A DNA stretch of 64,000 bases from Yersinia alsatica (GTDB lineage: Bacteria; Pseudomonadota; Gammaproteobacteria; Enterobacterales; Enterobacteriaceae), in contig NZ_CABHWW010000026.1 of NCBI RefSeq assembly GCF_902170305.1, positions 496,001 through 560,000 on the forward strand, in the 5' to 3' direction. Under the pieces are notes generated by a model, which was not told the DNA's origin, searched no databases, and saw only the letters and a list, made by a program, of their open reading frames with translations. The translations under genes and the position numbers were made by a program. Below, piece by piece: positions 1-7,572 of this stretch (the first letter of the stretch is position 1; each line of letters begins with the position of its first letter).

Positions 1-2
1 TC

Positions 3-731
3 GGTTTATCTCATGCGCGCTACGGTGAATTAATTGGTGGCCGTACTCAGAACCCGCTATATCAGGTGATGAGAATGACTGATAAATATAAAAACTTTAC
101 ACCAAATGTATATAACTACGGTATTAGCACCATTGATACGTCCTACCAATATAACCGTCAGGACGGTACTCTCCAATGGAATGGTCAATTTGATGGGCAC
201 CAGATTCAAGCGGCTTATGTTGCCGGTAATGCTAACAGCGACAATGAAGGGCTCGATAACGGCATGATGATTAGTTATCGAAAAATGATTAAATTTGGTG
301 ACTTGAAAATAACGCCAGCCATTGCTGCCAGTGAGTTTAACCGTAAAGATAACCCGCAGAAAAAGACTACTGATGGTCGCAAGAAACACCAGCAGATAAT
401 GGGTGGATTGCAGCTTGATTATAATGCTATGTCTCTGGCGATCACCGCAGGAAAGATCTCTATCGAGCGCGATAATAAATCTGATAATGATTATTTCAGC
501 TTCGACTCAGTGGCCTCGTATCAGTTTAAAAATATTAAAATTCTAGGTGGATATAGCTTCCTGGATGAGGATGGTAAAGACATATATGAGAAAGAGGGCT
601 GGAGAGCAGAAGCTCAGTTAACTGTGGCGAAGAATGCTTATCTCTCGTTGACCTATGACAAAGTGCTGGCGAATAACAATCTCAAAATAAACGATGATGC
701 CATTATTCTCGGATTACGTTACGACTTCTAA
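3..731 (+). CDS. Outer-membrane general porin, 5' end cut by the window
   Basis: The open frame runs from base 3 without a stop, so the N-terminus and signal peptide lie outside the window. About 242 residues are visible. They show alternating polar and hydrophobic beta-strand segments, a porin-like stretch near the left edge (ARYGELIGGRTQNP) and a C-terminal phenylalanine (GLRYDF), the usual outer-membrane assembly signal. This fits a trimeric general porin of the Gram-negative porin families; the substrate cannot be read from the sequence. The next gene, a secreted SGNH hydrolase, starts 11 bp downstream and is probably co-transcribed. The porin may therefore import the product or substrate of that enzyme, in the way NanC is paired with a sialate esterase in E. 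coli; this is inference. Confidence 0.75.
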   Translation, partial: GLSHARYGELIGGRTQNPLYQVMRMTDKYKNFTPNVYNYGISTIDTSYQYNRQDGTLQWNGQFDGHQIQAAYVAGNANSDNEGLDNGMMISYRKMIKFGDLKITPAIAASEFNRKDNPQKKTTDGRKKHQQIMGGLQLDYNAMSLAITAGKISIERDNKSDNDYFSFDSVASYQFKNIKILGGYSFLDEDGKDIYEKEGWRAEAQLTVAKNAYLSLTYDKVLANNNLKINDDAIILGLRYDF

Positions 732-742
732 GGATAAATATA

Positions 743-1516
743 ATGAAAAAGCTAATGTTAATGTTGGCATGTGGGTTAATCACGATAGCCAGTGCTCGGG
801 CGGATACGATTATTGCGCCGCAGCCTCAGGCGAAAATGGATGGCGAAAGGAAAACATTCGCGCTCTACGGAAATTCATATATGCATTACAACAATCATGT
901 GAATACCCGACTGCGTGATTTAAGCCGTTCACTGTTATCCGATGAGGCTAAAGGATATGCCTTCCGTGGGATAACTATTTCCAGCGGACAATTAGGCTGG
1001 CATATCCCTAACTTGAGTTTCCAAAATTCGCTCCAGAAATGGGATGTTGTTGTTCTTCAGGGCAACTCTATGGAGCCTATTTCGGCTAAAGCAGACTCAC
1101 GCCAATATTTTACTGACTCAGCCACTGCTATGGCGGATACCGCTCATAAAGCGGGATCTAAAGTTGTTTATTTCATGACATGGGCAAATAAGGATAAACA
1201 AGAGCAAACAGATAAACTGGCCAAAGCCTATATCGATATTGCCAGTAAAACCGGCGGGTATGTGGCTCCGATCGGTCTGGCATTTAGCCGTGCAATCAAA
1301 GCCCACCCAGAAATAGATTTGTATCACAGTGATGGTAATCATCCCTCTTTAGCGGGTACTTATCTGGCCGCCGCGGTGTTGTTTGCTACGATTTATGACC
1401 AATCCCCTGTTGGCGGCGCATTGCCAGTTGATAGTGACATGACAGAACAGACCGCCCGGGCGCTGCAACAAGTTGCCTGGGATACCGTGACGGAGTTCCG
1501 CCAACAAGGAAAATAA
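743..1516 (+). CDS. Secreted SGNH/GDSL-type hydrolase (DUF4886-like)
   Basis: A 257-residue protein with an N-terminal signal peptide (MKKLMLMLACGLITIASARA, cleavage probably after residue 20), so periplasmic or exported. SGNH features are visible: a GNS block-I motif with nucleophile Ser45 (ALYGNSYM), a VLQGNS segment near residues 105-109 and a DGNH motif near residues 197-200 that supplies the catalytic Asp and His. The spacing is typical of small SGNH esterases, and the GNSYMHYNN start recalls the DUF4886 subgroup. The substrate is unknown; a carbohydrate O-acetyl ester is a reasonable guess. A ribosome site (AGGA) precedes the ATG. It follows the porin gene closely, and a hairpin follows its stop codon. 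Confidence 0.75.
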   Translation: MKKLMLMLACGLITIASARADTIIAPQPQAKMDGERKTFALYGNSYMHYNNHVNTRLRDLSRSLLSDEAKGYAFRGITISSGQLGWHIPNLSFQNSLQKWDVVVLQGNSMEPISAKADSRQYFTDSATAMADTAHKAGSKVVYFMTWANKDKQEQTDKLAKAYIDIASKTGGYVAPIGLAFSRAIKAHPEIDLYHSDGNHPSLAGTYLAAAVLFATIYDQSPVGGALPVDSDMTEQTARALQQVAWDTVTEFRQQGK

Positions 1517-1541
1517 GCTCGGCAAGTCAACACACTGTTGA

Positions 1542-1580
1542 GATGCCCCCTTATCTGTCATTGGCTAAGAGGGGTATTTT
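1542..1580 (+). terminator. Hairpin after the porin-hydrolase pair
   Basis: An imperfect inverted repeat (ATGCCCCCTTA against TAAGAGGGGTAT) is followed by TTTTG, 25 bases after the hydrolase stop. It also lies beyond the 3' end of the convergent LysR gene, so it may serve both. Confidence 0.6.
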
Positions 1581-1634
1581 GCTTGAAACTAGCAAAGTAT
1601 CATTGGGATAAATATTGCGTGTGTCAGTGGATAT

Positions 1635-2867
1635 TCAAATTGTTTCGCCAGGAATAACCTCGTGCACACAGCGAACCAAGGCCGCCGCCGCAGGGGAGAG
1701 CAGGGCTCCCTGACGAAAAGTTAGGCCAATTTCGCGGCGAGTAGCCACGAGGTTGATACGCAGTGGTATCAATATGCCCGCCGATACTTCGTAGTCCAAT
1801 TGATGTGAGGAGACTGCCGCCACCATATCAGATCCCAGCAGCAGTGCCCGCACTACCGCCGGATCGCCGCTTTCCACTACGGGATGCGGTGGTTCAACCC
1901 CCATTCTCTGCAAAGCCTGCTCTAGCAAGAAGCGTGATGGCGCGGTTTCGCGTGGTAAAACCCATTGAATTTTGCGCAAATCCTGCTTGAGTACTTGTCG
2001 GCCAGCCAATGGATGCTGTGGTCGCGCGAGCAGAATCAATTCCTCTTCAAATAACACTTCATTTTGAATTTCCAGCAATTTCTCCTCTTTGCGCAAAGCA
2101 CCAATAATAAAATCGATATTGCCAGCGCGCAGTTCGGTGATCAGTGCAGAAAAAGCGCTCTCATTAGTCACCACTTTGATGCCAGGGTGACGAGAAATTA
2201 ATTTTATTAATGCTTGCGGCAAGAGGCGTGCACGGCTTAGTGGTAGTGCGCCGACATGCACAGTTCCAGTCAGCATCCCTTGTCTTGCGGCAATATCCTC
2301 TGGAATATGGCGAAGCTCATTCAGTGCTCGGCTGATATTAGCGGCAATTTCACGACCAGCAGGGGTGGGCATCATACCCTTAGGGGTGCGTTGAAATAAT
2401 GCCACTCCAGCACCTTTCCCTAGAACTTTTAATGCAGCGCTCACGGCTGGCTGAGTAATACCCAAGGTGTTTGCCACACTTTGGGTGTGATTTAGGTTGT
2501 ACAGGTGAAGAAAAATCTGCAAACGGCGCACGTTGAATAACCAAATAGGTTCAGTATCTTCACGGCGACGATCATCTTGTTGCTGCAATCGGTTCAGCAA
2601 TGCAGGGATCTGATTCAACTCTACCAGTGCGCGCTGGGCTCGCGGCAGTATGCATTTTCCAATATCCGTCAAGAGCATGCCGTTACTGTGCCTTTCAAAC
2701 AGTGACAGGGCTAAAGTGTGTTCAAGATCACGAATAGAGCGAGTGATTGCTGATTGCGTGCGAAATAAATCGTGTGACGCTCGGGATACAGTTCCTCGCT
2801 CTACCACCATGCAAAATGCTCTTATCTGCATAATATTAATCATATTTTCAGTTTTTGTTTTTCTCAT
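1635..2867 (-). CDS. LysR-family regulator with two N-terminal HTH domains (GalR-like role)
   Basis: At 410 residues it is about 100 longer than a normal LysR protein. The excess is explained by two LysR-type winged helix-turn-helix domains in tandem. The first is near residues 11-70 (AFCMVVERGTVSRASHDLF, QSAITRSIRDLE). The second is near 112-170 (RLQIFLHLYNLNHTQSVANTLGITQPAVS). A single effector-binding domain follows (residues ~195-405). It is divergent from the gallate-type operon starting at 3006, the usual arrangement for a LysR activator responding to a pathway intermediate. P. putida gallate genes also have a LysR regulator, but I do not claim orthology. The start is uncertain: ATG at 2867 or at 2843. 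Whether both HTH domains bind DNA is unknown. Confidence 0.85.
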   Translation of the reverse strand: MRKTKTENMINIMQIRAFCMVVERGTVSRASHDLFRTQSAITRSIRDLEHTLALSLFERHSNGMLLTDIGKCILPRAQRALVELNQIPALLNRLQQQDDRRREDTEPIWLFNVRRLQIFLHLYNLNHTQSVANTLGITQPAVSAALKVLGKGAGVALFQRTPKGMMPTPAGREIAANISRALNELRHIPEDIAARQGMLTGTVHVGALPLSRARLLPQALIKLISRHPGIKVVTNESAFSALITELRAGNIDFIIGALRKEEKLLEIQNEVLFEEELILLARPQHPLAGRQVLKQDLRKIQWVLPRETAPSRFLLEQALQRMGVEPPHPVVESGDPAVVRALLLGSDMVAAVSSHQLDYEVSAGILIPLRINLVATRREIGLTFRQGALLSPAAAALVRCVHEVIPGETI

Positions 2868-3005
2868 CCCTCATGCTCATTCAGCTGTCTATTTTTTAAC
2901 AACATAAATAAAAATCATAGCTAATGCAATGAAACGCACTGTCCCGTGTTAACTGGGCCATGCAAGGATGTTAAGTAGACAAAACAGCCAAAACAGGACA
3001 TGAAC
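2868..3005. promoter_or_regulatory. Divergent promoter region, LysR gene / gallate-type operon
   Basis: 138 bp separate the divergent LysR and galB-like starts and must hold both promoters. The sequence is AT-rich on the regulator side (TTTTTTAACAACATAAATAAAAATC). No operator can be defined confidently by eye. AGGA at 2995-2998 sits 7 bases before the ATG at 3006 and favours that start over the ATG at 3000. Confidence 0.5.
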
Positions 3006-3743
3006 ATGGTAAATATTGCGAAAAAAAGTGCTCTGGTGGTCAGCGCTCACTCGGCAGATTTCGTCTGGCGGGCGGGAGGGGCTATCGCGTTACATGTTGA
3101 ACAGGGCTATCAGGTACATATTGTTTGTCTCTCCTTTGGTGAGCGCGGTGAGTCCGCAAAATTGTGGCGCAAAGGCAACATGACCGAAGAGCGAGTTAAA
3201 GCAAGTCGCCGGATAGAGGCTGAAGCAGCTGCAAACATTCTCGGGGCTAGCATTGAGTTCTTCGATATGGGCGATTACCCGCTGCGGGCCGACAAAGAAA
3301 CATTGTTCCGCTTGGCTGACGTATTTCGCCGGGAACAGCCTCATTTTGTACTAACACACTCCATCGCCGACCCCTACAACTATGACCATCCACTGGCCGC
3401 CAGTTTGACACAGGAAGCCCGGATTATTGCGCAAGCGGAAGGGTATCGTCCGGGTGAACAAATTATTGGAGCACCGCCGGTTTACTGTTTTGAGCCACAT
3501 CAGCCGGAGCAATGCCAGTGGAAACCTGACGTATTGCTGGATATCACGTCGGTCTGGGCGAAAAAGTATGCCGCAATCCAATGTATGGCAGGCCAAGAAC
3601 ACCTTTGGGAATACTACACCCGCGTTGCGCTGCAACGTGGCGTTCAGGCAAAACGCAACGTCGGTATTGCTGACTCCCGTGTCATCACTTATGGCGAAGG
3701 CTATCAAAGCCTCTTCCCCCGTGTAACGGAGAATTTGTCATGA
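3006..3743 (+). CDS. galB: GalB-like 4-oxalomesaconate hydratase (PIG-L/LmbE fold)
   Basis: A PIG-L/LmbE-family protein of 245 residues. The usual AHPDD metal motif is replaced by AHSADF (His15, Asp18), with a further histidine in YDHPLA (His128). That variant, together with the GalC- and GalD-like neighbours, points to the 4-oxalomesaconate hydratase GalB of gallate degradation rather than a sugar deacetylase. The expected reaction hydrates the enol form of 4-oxalomesaconate to 4-carboxy-4-hydroxy-2-oxoadipate in the cytoplasm. It is first in the operon, and its stop overlaps the next start (ATGA at 3740), implying translational coupling. ATG 3000 is an alternative start with poor ribosome-site spacing. 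Assignment rests on motif plus context; a deacetylase role is less likely. Confidence 0.75.
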   Translation: MVNIAKKSALVVSAHSADFVWRAGGAIALHVEQGYQVHIVCLSFGERGESAKLWRKGNMTEERVKASRRIEAEAAANILGASIEFFDMGDYPLRADKETLFRLADVFRREQPHFVLTHSIADPYNYDHPLAASLTQEARIIAQAEGYRPGEQIIGAPPVYCFEPHQPEQCQWKPDVLLDITSVWAKKYAAIQCMAGQEHLWEYYTRVALQRGVQAKRNVGIADSRVITYGEGYQSLFPRVTENLS

Positions 3744-4453
3744 GTATCGTCGGTATGAAAGGGATTGCAGTACGAAATATCCAACGTGTTGACCCGTCAT
3801 TATTGCCAAAATTTGCTGAATTCGGTGTGGCAACCGTACACGAAGCACAGCAACGGCAGGGGTTGCTGGATGCACGCATTCGGCCTATTCAGCAAGGGCA
3901 CAAGATTGCGGGCAATGCCGTGACAGTACTGGTCACGCCCGGTGATAACTGGATGTTTCATGTGGCGGTGGAGTTGTGCCAGCCCGGTGATGTGCTGCTG
4001 GTCACCCCCACATCCCGCTGCCATGACGGCTTTTTTGGCGATCTCTTGGCAACCTCATTGCAAGCTCGCGGCGTGGTGGCATTAGTTGGAGATATTGGCA
4101 TTCGCGACAGCGAAACCCTACGTGAAATGGGCTTTCCGGTATGGTCCAGTGCCATCTGGGCACAAGGCACAGTAAAAGCGACCCTCGGCTCCGTCAATAT
4201 CCCCCTGATTTGTGCTGGTCAGTTAGTGACGCCAGGTGATGTCGTAGTGGCAGATGATGATGGCGTGGTGATCGTGCCACGGCTACAGGCAGCGAATGTG
4301 GCATATACAGCACAAAAAAGAATGAACCTCGAAGAGAGTAAACGTCAGCGTTTGGCGAGTGGAGAGCTGGGGTTAGATATATATCAAATGCGGGCGCAAC
4401 TGGCGGAAAAAGGGCTGCGCTATGTCGATTCCCTCGATGACTTAGAGGTATAG
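3740..4453 (+). CDS. galC: GalC-like 4-carboxy-4-hydroxy-2-oxoadipate aldolase
   Basis: 237 residues, the length of class II HMG/CHA aldolases related to RraA. Visible family features are a GDLLATSLQARG segment (residues 100-111), the GDIGIRD motif with Arg122 and Asp123 that position substrate and divalent metal, and the GDVVVADDDGVVIVP block typical of this fold. The extra C-terminal helical region (residues ~190-237) separates CHA/HMG aldolases from plain RraA, which is about 160 residues. The predicted reaction cleaves 4-carboxy-4-hydroxy-2-oxoadipate to oxaloacetate plus pyruvate, feeding the TCA cycle. The start overlaps the galB stop by 4 bp, and galD follows after 6 bp. Confidence 0.82.
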   Translation: MSIVGMKGIAVRNIQRVDPSLLPKFAEFGVATVHEAQQRQGLLDARIRPIQQGHKIAGNAVTVLVTPGDNWMFHVAVELCQPGDVLLVTPTSRCHDGFFGDLLATSLQARGVVALVGDIGIRDSETLREMGFPVWSSAIWAQGTVKATLGSVNIPLICAGQLVTPGDVVVADDDGVVIVPRLQAANVAYTAQKRMNLEESKRQRLASGELGLDIYQMRAQLAEKGLRYVDSLDDLEV

Positions 4454-4459
4454 CTCATC

Positions 4460-5542
4460 ATGAAACAGACTTCTATCCCTTGCGTACTGATGCGCGGTGG
4501 AACCTCGAAAGCGGCTTTTTTTCTGGCGACTGATCTGCCCGCTAACCCCGCGCTACGGGATCGCGTGCTACTGGCTGTCATGGGCTCACCTGATCCGCGT
4601 CAAATTGATGGACTGGGTGGCGCAGATCCACTCACCAGTAAGGTAGCGATCATCAGCTCCTCAGCACGTGCTGAAACCGATGTGGACTACCTGTTTGCTC
4701 AGGTCAATGTCGATAAAGCTATCGTCGATTACGGGCAGAACTGCGGAAACATTTTGGCGGCAGTCGGCCCCTTCGCTATCGAAAAAGGGTTAGTACCCAT
4801 TCAGGCAGCACGAACGCTGGTTCGTATTCATATGGAAAATACCGGTCAGGATGCGGAAGCGGTGGTGCAAACGCCGGAAGGTTATGTGGAATATGACGGT
4901 GAGGTGCGTATCGACGGCGTGCCCGCTAGCGCTGCCGGATTGGTACTTAATTTCTGCGATGTTGCCGGTTCCAGTTGCGGGGCTTTACTTCCGACTGGAC
5001 AAGTACGTGACAGTATCAATGGGGTGGATGTGACCTGTATCGACAATGGCATGCCGGTTGTCGTTCTGCGTGCTGCTGATGTTGGTCGCACTGGTTACGA
5101 AAGTCGCGAACAGTTGGATCAAGACAGCGAACTGAAGGCTCGGCTAGAGGCAATTCGCCTTATTGCAGGGCGGAAAATGAATCTGGGAGATGTCACCTTA
5201 CGCACGGTACCCAAAATGACCCTAATTGCCACTGCTACTTCCGGTGGGACTATCGCGACACGTACTTTTATTCCCCACCGCTGTCACGCTTCAATCGGTG
5301 TACTTGGTGCTGTCAGCGTGGCAACAGTTTGTTTGCTGCCAGGTAGCGTAGCCGAGGATATGGCCGTGGTCACTTCAGCTCAGGACCTGCGTATCTCTGT
5401 TGAACACCCCAGTGGCGAATTCAGTGTGCTATTGAGCCGTAATACTGAGGGCGAGGTCATTAAAAGTGGGTTAATTCGCACTGCACGCCTGCTATTTGAT
5501 GGCCGTGTCGCTATATCAGGCTCTGTTTGGGGGGGCCATTGA
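4460..5542 (+). CDS. galD: GalD-like 4-oxalomesaconate tautomerase (PrpF family)
   Basis: A 360-residue PrpF/diaminopimelate-epimerase-fold isomerase. The start (IPCVLMRGGTSKAAFF) is characteristic of the family, followed by GSPDPRQIDGLGGADPLTSK and a cysteine-containing GQNCGNILAAVGPFA block that supplies an active-site thiol. In gallate degradation GalD converts the keto to the enol tautomer of 4-oxalomesaconate, the substrate of GalB. E. coli YbhH is a relative of unclear function that also sits beside a LysR gene (ybhD) and a DASS transporter (ybhI), so a different tricarboxylate substrate remains possible. The stop overlaps by one base (TGATG) the start of an 11-codon remnant-like frame. 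Confidence 0.82.
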   Translation: MKQTSIPCVLMRGGTSKAAFFLATDLPANPALRDRVLLAVMGSPDPRQIDGLGGADPLTSKVAIISSSARAETDVDYLFAQVNVDKAIVDYGQNCGNILAAVGPFAIEKGLVPIQAARTLVRIHMENTGQDAEAVVQTPEGYVEYDGEVRIDGVPASAAGLVLNFCDVAGSSCGALLPTGQVRDSINGVDVTCIDNGMPVVVLRAADVGRTGYESREQLDQDSELKARLEAIRLIAGRKMNLGDVTLRTVPKMTLIATATSGGTIATRTFIPHRCHASIGVLGAVSVATVCLLPGSVAEDMAVVTSAQDLRISVEHPSGEFSVLLSRNTEGEVIKSGLIRTARLLFDGRVAISGSVWGGH

Positions 5543-5577
5543 TGACCAATAAACTTACCTCACTACGGGAAAAATAG
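5542..5577 (+). other. Eleven-codon coupled frame, possible gene remnant
   Basis: Immediately at the galD stop (TGATG) a frame begins, MTNKLTSLREK, then a TAG. The one-base overlap is typical of translationally coupled operon genes, yet the frame ends after 11 codons and no long frame follows before the transporter start at 5650. It could be the N-terminus of a decayed or deleted gene, or chance. Confidence 0.25.
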
Positions 5578-5649
5578 GCGGGAGTAATTCGTCTGACCGT
5601 TACCTACAAAGTTCCAATATCACTACACTCTAAAAAGAGGAACTGCATT

Positions 5650-7077
5650 ATGAAAGATAGAATCTGGAAACTCGGCGTGCTGGTGGCCATCCCACTAGTG
5701 ATATGGTTTATCCCTCCCCCCGAAGGTTTGACTGCATCCTCATGGCGGCTGTTTGGTTTTTATCTGGCTGCGATTTTCGGTCTTATTTTAAAACCATTCT
5801 CGGAAGCGGTTGTTTTGCTCGGTGTGGTCGGGTTTGCCGGTTTTTTCCTTAATAATACGACTCAACTGCTTGGTGGATATGCCTCATCAACAGTGTGGTT
5901 GGTATTTGCAGCCTTCGGCATCAGTGTTGCTTTTGTCAAAACAGGGTTAGGACGGCGCATTGCTTTTCTGATGATCAGGGCTTTTGGTAGTACCACGTTG
6001 CGGCTCGGTTATGTAACAGCATTTTTGGAATTTGTTATTTCACCAGTAACCCCCTCTAATACAGCGCGCAGTGGTGGTATTGTTTTTCCGATAATCCACT
6101 CGGTAGTGAAAGCCTTGGGTTCGGAGCCTGGTGAAACGGCAAAGAAAGCCGGTTCTTATTTGATGTCTAACATCTACTTCGTAATGAAAGTCAGTAGCTT
6201 TATGTTCATCACGGCGATGGCACCCAACTTGCTGACCGCAGATTTTGCCGCTCAAATATTGGGTGTAAATTTGGACTGGGGTGTCTGGGCATTGGCGATG
6301 ATCGTCCCCGGTTTGTTGCTATTGTTGATTGTTCCGGCTATTGGCTATTACATGGATAAGCCAACACTGACCAAGATCGATAATAAAAAAATTGCAGCTG
6401 AGGGTCTGGCAGAACTCGGGCCGATGACTAAAAAAGAAAAAATCTTAGTGGCTATTTTTGTCTTTGCTCTTATTGGTTGGGCTTTACCGTCCCTGTTGGC
6501 TCAAGGGACAGGAATTACACTTAATATTGATGCTACTGCGGTTGCCATGGTCGCAATGGTGTTGTGCTTCCTGCTAGGGATTATTAAGTGGGATGATCTG
6601 CTTAACAACAAAGGTGCTTGGAATACCTTGCTGTGGTTCGGCGGTATTATTGGTTTGGCTTCGGCACTGAATAAAGCCAAAGTGTTTGACTGGCTGGCGG
6701 AGACCCTACAAAACAATATCGATTTTGGAAACAATCCCTACTTAACCTTAACCATTATTGGCTTCCTCAGTATCATCGTGCGTTATTTCTTTGCCTCAGC
6801 CAGCTCTTATGCCATTGCTATGCTGCCAGTATTTCTTACTGTGGGCAAGGTGGCTGGCGCTGACCCAATGGCGCTGGCGCTGGTGTTAGCAGCGACAAAC
6901 TCTTACGGTGGTTCATTGACACATTATGGAGGCGGTGCTGCACCCATTATCTTTGGTGCCGGTTATAGCGACGTCAAAACATGGTGGACTTCAGGGGCTG
7001 TGATTGCGATGGCTTGTTTCGTGGTAACAATGACGGTGGGCTTCGTGTGGTGGCAATTATTGGGTTTTGTTAAATAG
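5650..7077 (+). CDS. DASS/SLC13-family anion transporter (YbhI/CitT-like)
   Basis: A 475-residue polytopic membrane protein with about 12 hydrophobic segments and family signatures: LRLGYVTAFLEFVISPVTPSNTARSGG-type sequence near residues 116-143 and a matching C-terminal half with TNSYGGSLTHYGGGAAPIIFG near residues 416-436. These are the two SNT-like substrate and sodium sites of divalent-anion:Na+ symporters, or of antiporters such as CitT and TtdT. The length and the opening (a short basic lead, then IPLVIWFIPPPEGLT) match the YbhI/SodiT type. Co-orientation with galBCD suggests it imports a di- or tricarboxylate that enters the pathway, possibly 4-oxalomesaconate or a related acid; this is inference. 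A good ribosome site (AGAGGA) precedes the ATG. Confidence 0.85.
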   Translation: MKDRIWKLGVLVAIPLVIWFIPPPEGLTASSWRLFGFYLAAIFGLILKPFSEAVVLLGVVGFAGFFLNNTTQLLGGYASSTVWLVFAAFGISVAFVKTGLGRRIAFLMIRAFGSTTLRLGYVTAFLEFVISPVTPSNTARSGGIVFPIIHSVVKALGSEPGETAKKAGSYLMSNIYFVMKVSSFMFITAMAPNLLTADFAAQILGVNLDWGVWALAMIVPGLLLLLIVPAIGYYMDKPTLTKIDNKKIAAEGLAELGPMTKKEKILVAIFVFALIGWALPSLLAQGTGITLNIDATAVAMVAMVLCFLLGIIKWDDLLNNKGAWNTLLWFGGIIGLASALNKAKVFDWLAETLQNNIDFGNNPYLTLTIIGFLSIIVRYFFASASSYAIAMLPVFLTVGKVAGADPMALALVLAATNSYGGSLTHYGGGAAPIIFGAGYSDVKTWWTSGAVIAMACFVVTMTVGFVWWQLLGFVK

Positions 7078-7100
7078 CGGTTTAAGCTCAAATAATAGGC

Positions 7101-7134
7101 AAAAAAAACCCTTACCAATCTCATTTGGTAAGGG
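7101..7134 (-). terminator. Intrinsic terminator, best read on the minus strand
   Basis: A perfect 10-bp stem (CCCTTACCAA, loop TCTCAT, TTGGTAAGGG) is preceded on the plus strand by eight A residues (7101-7108), which become a U-run on the minus strand. On the plus strand no T-run follows. It may end the gal operon as a hairpin, but structurally it is a minus-strand terminator, and no minus-strand gene is recognised to its right before 8583. Confidence 0.6.
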
Positions 7135-7207
7135 ATGCCAATTCGGCCAACACCAGGGAAACATTATAACCGTTTATTTATCATACGATTAATTTGAGTT
7201 AATGACA

Positions 7208-7219
7208 TGACTTAAGTCA
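7208..7219. promoter_or_regulatory. Perfect 12-bp palindrome, candidate YenR-type operator
   Basis: TGACTTAAGTCA is a perfect inverted repeat in an otherwise AT-rich gene-free stretch. Its ACTTAAGT core resembles the ACTATAGT core of EsaR-type boxes (recalled) and the second dyad at 7533-7544. A TATTAT hexamer lies at 7252-7257. Confidence 0.3.
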
Positions 7220-7528
7220 AGTTTATCAAGATTACATTAATTTGTTTAATGTTTATTATGCCATTAAAGGTTTTTTTTTCGTTCTGAGGTTATTGATGCT
7301 GTTGCACAAGGGCGTTAGTGAGCCATGTTAGCAGTAAAATAAATATGATAATTAGATTAAAATTATTTAATAACAGACAGTTAAATGAAGAATGATAGTG
7401 CTGTGGGATGGCATATTGGTCTGAAGGTTAAACTGGCAGGATGGTTATTGGATATGGAATTTAGATTTCAGAAGGATAGTAGCCATCTGAATGTAAAGCC
7501 ATCCAGACGGCAGGGTAAAACTTGGTGT

Positions 7529-7548
7529 TGGTGGACTAAAGTCCCTGG
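7529..7548. promoter_or_regulatory. Candidate YenR box (dyad at 7533-7544)
   Basis: The dyad GGACTAAAGTCC has perfect 5-bp arms around a central AA. LuxR-type proteins of the EsaR group bind near 20-bp dyads with an ACTATAGT core. A TATATT hexamer at 7561-7566 could be the -10 element of a transcript starting near 7573, placing the dyad over its -35 region. This is a positional argument only. Confidence 0.35.
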
Positions 7549-7572
7549 TATTGGCGAAAATATATTCATTGC

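Noticed and set aside
7261-7330. ATGCTGTTGCACAAGGG near 7294, loosely like the end of an insertion sequence (IS6/IS26-type GGCACTGTTGCAAA).
   Set aside because: Match is partial, no second inverted end, transposase remnant or target duplication is visible.
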